A stretch of DNA of 64,000 nucleotides from MFD09286-c1 sp963701015 (GTDB taxonomy: Bacteria > Bacteroidota > Bacteroidia > Bacteroidales > DTGW01). Both the position numbers and the translations under genes were made by a program. The notes beneath the pieces were generated by a model that saw only the letters and a program-made list of their open reading frames with translations, was not told the DNA's origin and searched no databases. This document shows, one piece after another, positions 61,875-64,000 of the stretch. Each line of letters opens with the position of its first letter. The first letter of the stretch is position 1. The stretch covers positions 2,480,001 through 2,544,000 of the forward strand of contig OY969556.1 of NCBI GenBank assembly GCA_963701015.1, in the 5' to 3' direction.

Positions 61875-63464
61875 CTATTCGTTAACCAAATCAATATATA
61901 CCCCGTTTGTCCATCCAAACCCGTCTTGTGCCGGGTATTCTCCATCATTTGGTATTGAGGTTGTATCAACAACGTTATATTTTTCAATCATTTTATGATT
62001 TCGGTTGAAATAAATTTTATTCGTATGTAACCAACGTTCCCTAATTGTATCGGCTAATCCATATATGTGATAATTACGTAACGCCTGAATGGTTATCCAT
62101 TCCAATGGAGCCCAACCATTTGGATAATCCCATTGTTGACCGGAATTTACTAATGAAGTAACTACTCCTCCGGGTTTTAAAAAATATTTACGGATTGTAT
62201 TCGAAACCTTAACAGCTTGAATGGAATCAGCTATATTAATGAATAAAGGAAAAACACCGGCTAAAGTAAAATCCAATGATTTTTCTTTTTGAATAAAATT
62301 ATAGTCGAAATAAAAACCATTTTTATTGTTCCAAAATAACCTATTAATTAAATATTTGCGTCTATTGGCCATTTCGTTATATAATAATGCTGTATTATCA
62401 TTCATTAAGGAATAAGCTTTCGCTATTGTTTTTTCAAGATGATATAGTAAACAATTTAAATCAACCGGCAAAATATCAAGCGTTGAAATATTCTCAAAAC
62501 TTGTATCATTTAATAACCATCGTGATGAAAAATCCCAACCTGATTCAGCAGTACTTCTAATATTTCTGAAGTAATTTAATGTATCTTTAATTTTTGCTTT
62601 ATATAATTTGAAATTACTAACATCTTCATTATACATTTCAGTTCTTGGCAAGTTTACATTGTCATAATAATGGTTAAGTTTATCAATATTATTCAATATA
62701 ACACTATGTTCAAACACTTTAGAATGATGTGGATTTTTCATCCAATATTTATATTCGAGCAAAAGTTCAGGAAGATACTTAATATAAATAGAATCGCCAT
62801 TTAACTTTGCATCCAAATCAACTATATATGAGAAAAATGGAGGTTGAGAACGAGATAAATAATAACTTCTGTTTCCATTGGGAATATGTCCGAATTTTTT
62901 AATCAGGAAGGCTAAATTTTCAGTCATATTATCCACAATTAAATTTTTGTGTAAATCAGCATAACCTAATAAGGTAAAATAAGTATCCCAATAATATACT
63001 TCCCTAAACCGTCCACCCGGTATTACAAAATTATACGGCAATTGAATTAATGAAGAATTGCATGGTTGTTTGTCAATATTTATTGACATTACCAACATAA
63101 CTTGCTTAATATGATCAATTATATCCCCGGTCGGATTTATTTTTGATATATAAAATTCGGGAAGTTGAAAATTATTATTGATAAAATTCGATAATTTATT
63201 TTTATTATTGAAGCATTTCCAAATGTCATATTTTAAATTAATTAGAAAAGGAGAATATTTAGGGATACAATCAGGAAATGTTTTATCATCAGCAAAAACA
63301 TGATTCGATTCTACATCAATATATAAGGAAGGAAAGGCCTTTTCAGGAAATATATAATTTTCGTGCTTTGAATTACATGCTGTAAATACCAAAATAATTA
63401 TAAATATTTTTATAAGATTGACTAGTTTTTTAAAAAATAATATTCCGCGACTAAAAAACTTCAT
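61875..63464 (-). CDS. GH37 alpha,alpha-trehalase lipoprotein
   Basis: A 529-residue lipoprotein: a hydrophobic leader (about 12-28) ends in 'VFTAC' with Cys 30. The GH37 (alpha/alpha)6 domain carries both trehalase signature motifs, 'PGGRFREVYYWDTYF' (about 149) and 'QQWDYPNGWAPLEW' (near residue 450). 'AESGWDFSSRW' holds the catalytic Asp and 'EYPAQDGFGWTNGV' the catalytic Glu region. It splits trehalose into two glucose at the cell envelope. It converges on the GH15 gene and follows the ClC gene, whose end is 94 bp upstream on the same strand. It may feed the cell with glucose or clear trehalose after osmotic stress. Confidence 0.94.
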   Translation of the reverse strand: MKFFSRGILFFKKLVNLIKIFIIILVFTACNSKHENYIFPEKAFPSLYIDVESNHVFADDKTFPDCIPKYSPFLINLKYDIWKCFNNKNKLSNFINNNFQLPEFYISKINPTGDIIDHIKQVMLVMSINIDKQPCNSSLIQLPYNFVIPGGRFREVYYWDTYFTLLGYADLHKNLIVDNMTENLAFLIKKFGHIPNGNRSYYLSRSQPPFFSYIVDLDAKLNGDSIYIKYLPELLLEYKYWMKNPHHSKVFEHSVILNNIDKLNHYYDNVNLPRTEMYNEDVSNFKLYKAKIKDTLNYFRNIRSTAESGWDFSSRWLLNDTSFENISTLDILPVDLNCLLYHLEKTIAKAYSLMNDNTALLYNEMANRRKYLINRLFWNNKNGFYFDYNFIQKEKSLDFTLAGVFPLFINIADSIQAVKVSNTIRKYFLKPGGVVTSLVNSGQQWDYPNGWAPLEWITIQALRNYHIYGLADTIRERWLHTNKIYFNRNHKMIEKYNVVDTTSIPNDGEYPAQDGFGWTNGVYIDLVNE

Positions 63465-63558
63465 TCTAATATATTCAACTTTTTATAGACAAATAATAAC
63501 AAATATATGTATTGCATCCTCCATTAATTCAAACTAAAAAAAACTTATTTTGATAAGT

Positions 63559-64000
63559 CTAGGTCGCAATAGTTTCTTTTTCCATGGTATTATTTTTTTC
63601 ATCTTCCAATATTTCTTCTAAATACTGCTGTTTCAAATAATCGTATAATGAATGGCGGTCAATTAGTACTGAAACAAAATTAGCAACTATGGCAGCCAAC
63701 ATTAAATGTAAAATAAGGTTGTTACGGTCGGTCATTTCGAGAACAAGAATAGCAGATGTAAATGGAGCACGGGTTATACCTGTTAAAAATGCTGTCATAC
63801 CAGCTAGTATCATTAAATTTGTATCGGAAGCCGAAAACTGAAACCAACCTGAAAAAACAGAACCAATTGTTCCACCAGCGCTAAGTCCGGGAGCAAATAC
63901 ACCGCCTGATGCACCAGTAGTAAATGATAAGATTGGTCCAATTGTTCTAAGAATTGGCATATACCAGTGCGAATATTTATCAGCTGCGAATAACGATGAG
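63559..64000 (-). CDS. Voltage-gated chloride channel (ClC), C-terminal part, truncated by the window edge
   Basis: The frame is open to the right edge ('SSLFAADKYSHWYMPILR...'), so the start lies beyond base 64000; the visible part is the last 147 residues. The ClC selectivity motif G-x-F-x-P appears as 'TGASGGVFAPGLSAGGTIGS'. 'LAGMTAFLTGITRAPFTSAILVLEMTDRNNLI' is the E-x-x-x-x-A-P-like helix region. It ends in a short charged tail. It is a membrane chloride channel or H+/Cl- exchanger. It is transcribed leftwards with the trehalase gene 94 bp on, so the two may share a transcript. Confidence 0.92.
   Translation of the reverse strand, partial: SSLFAADKYSHWYMPILRTIGPILSFTTGASGGVFAPGLSAGGTIGSVFSGWFQFSASDTNLMILAGMTAFLTGITRAPFTSAILVLEMTDRNNLILHLMLAAIVANFVSVLIDRHSLYDYLKQQYLEEILEDEKNNTMEKETIAT

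Noticed and set aside
1..64000. tRNA genes, rRNA, CRISPR arrays, transposases, phage genes or toxin-antitoxin pairs
   Set aside because: No cloverleaf with a T-loop GTTCGAATCC-type motif appears in intergenic DNA, no direct repeat arrays are present, and no such proteins are found.

Overview
The window is AT-rich (about one third G+C by eye) and comes from a member of the Bacteroidota. Four signs point there. A large PKD-repeat surface protein ends in a type IX secretion (T9SS) sorting domain, and a T9SS plug-type protein (DUF5103) is present. DUF4492 sits next to cydAB. Two-component-style propeller (Reg_prop/Y_Y_Y) proteins occur, as do Bacteroidota-type promoters (TAnnTTTG). Shine-Dalgarno sequences are mostly absent. 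No tRNA, rRNA, CRISPR array, phage or transposase gene was found.

Layout. 1-7.3 kb: end of a sugar-binding protein, a CBS-pair protein, a YhcH-type sugar enzyme, a trypsin-fold protein that has lost its catalytic His and Asp, an oligopeptide-binding lipoprotein, and an overlapping pair made of a beta-helix lipoprotein and an endonuclease/exonuclease/phosphatase protein. 7.4-21.6 kb: signalling region with a hybrid histidine kinase, a methyl-accepting protein (MCP) with five tandem HAMP-like units, cysH and recQ, then a chemotaxis adaptation cluster transcribed leftwards as MCP-cheR-kinase-like-cheD-cheB. That kinase-like protein has Asn where the phospho-accepting His belongs. Both MCPs end in CheR-tether-like pentapeptides. 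No cheA, cheW or cheY is in the window. 22-33 kb: a 1455-residue PKD-array T9SS cargo, a 14-repeat propeller/SpoIIE phosphatase sensor, an oxidoreductase, an S41 peptidase lipoprotein and ruvC.

33-45.6 kb: a DUF2334 deacetylase-like protein, an envelope protein, a flavodiiron protein, a small Cys-rich secreted protein, the T9SS plug-type protein, purD with a DUF6427 membrane protein, fumC, an M48 protease, an ArsC-like protein, an isochorismatase-fold protein with Gly in place of the catalytic Cys, and a GH26 mannanase. 45.6-48.7 kb: cytochrome bd operon DUF4492-cydA-cydB followed by a 38-codon one-helix ORF that looks like a CydX-type subunit. 49-56.9 kb: aldo/keto reductase, a GlcG/HbpS-like protein, a membrane-anchored AraC regulator and a LolA-like/FtsX-type ABC operon with a good promoter.

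57-64 kb: structured intergenic DNA (a three-helix hairpin with a T tract, and a 142-bp palindromic repeat element), a DUF2334 deacetylase gene split by a frameshift in an A tract, a GH15 glucoamylase-like enzyme facing a GH37 trehalase lipoprotein, and the end of a ClC chloride channel.

The most unusual items are the chemotaxis adaptation cluster with a phospho-site-less kinase, the CydX-like micro-ORF, the pseudo-protease, and the two structured intergenic elements. Everything is read by eye from the sequence. Family names rest on recognised motifs, not on searches.
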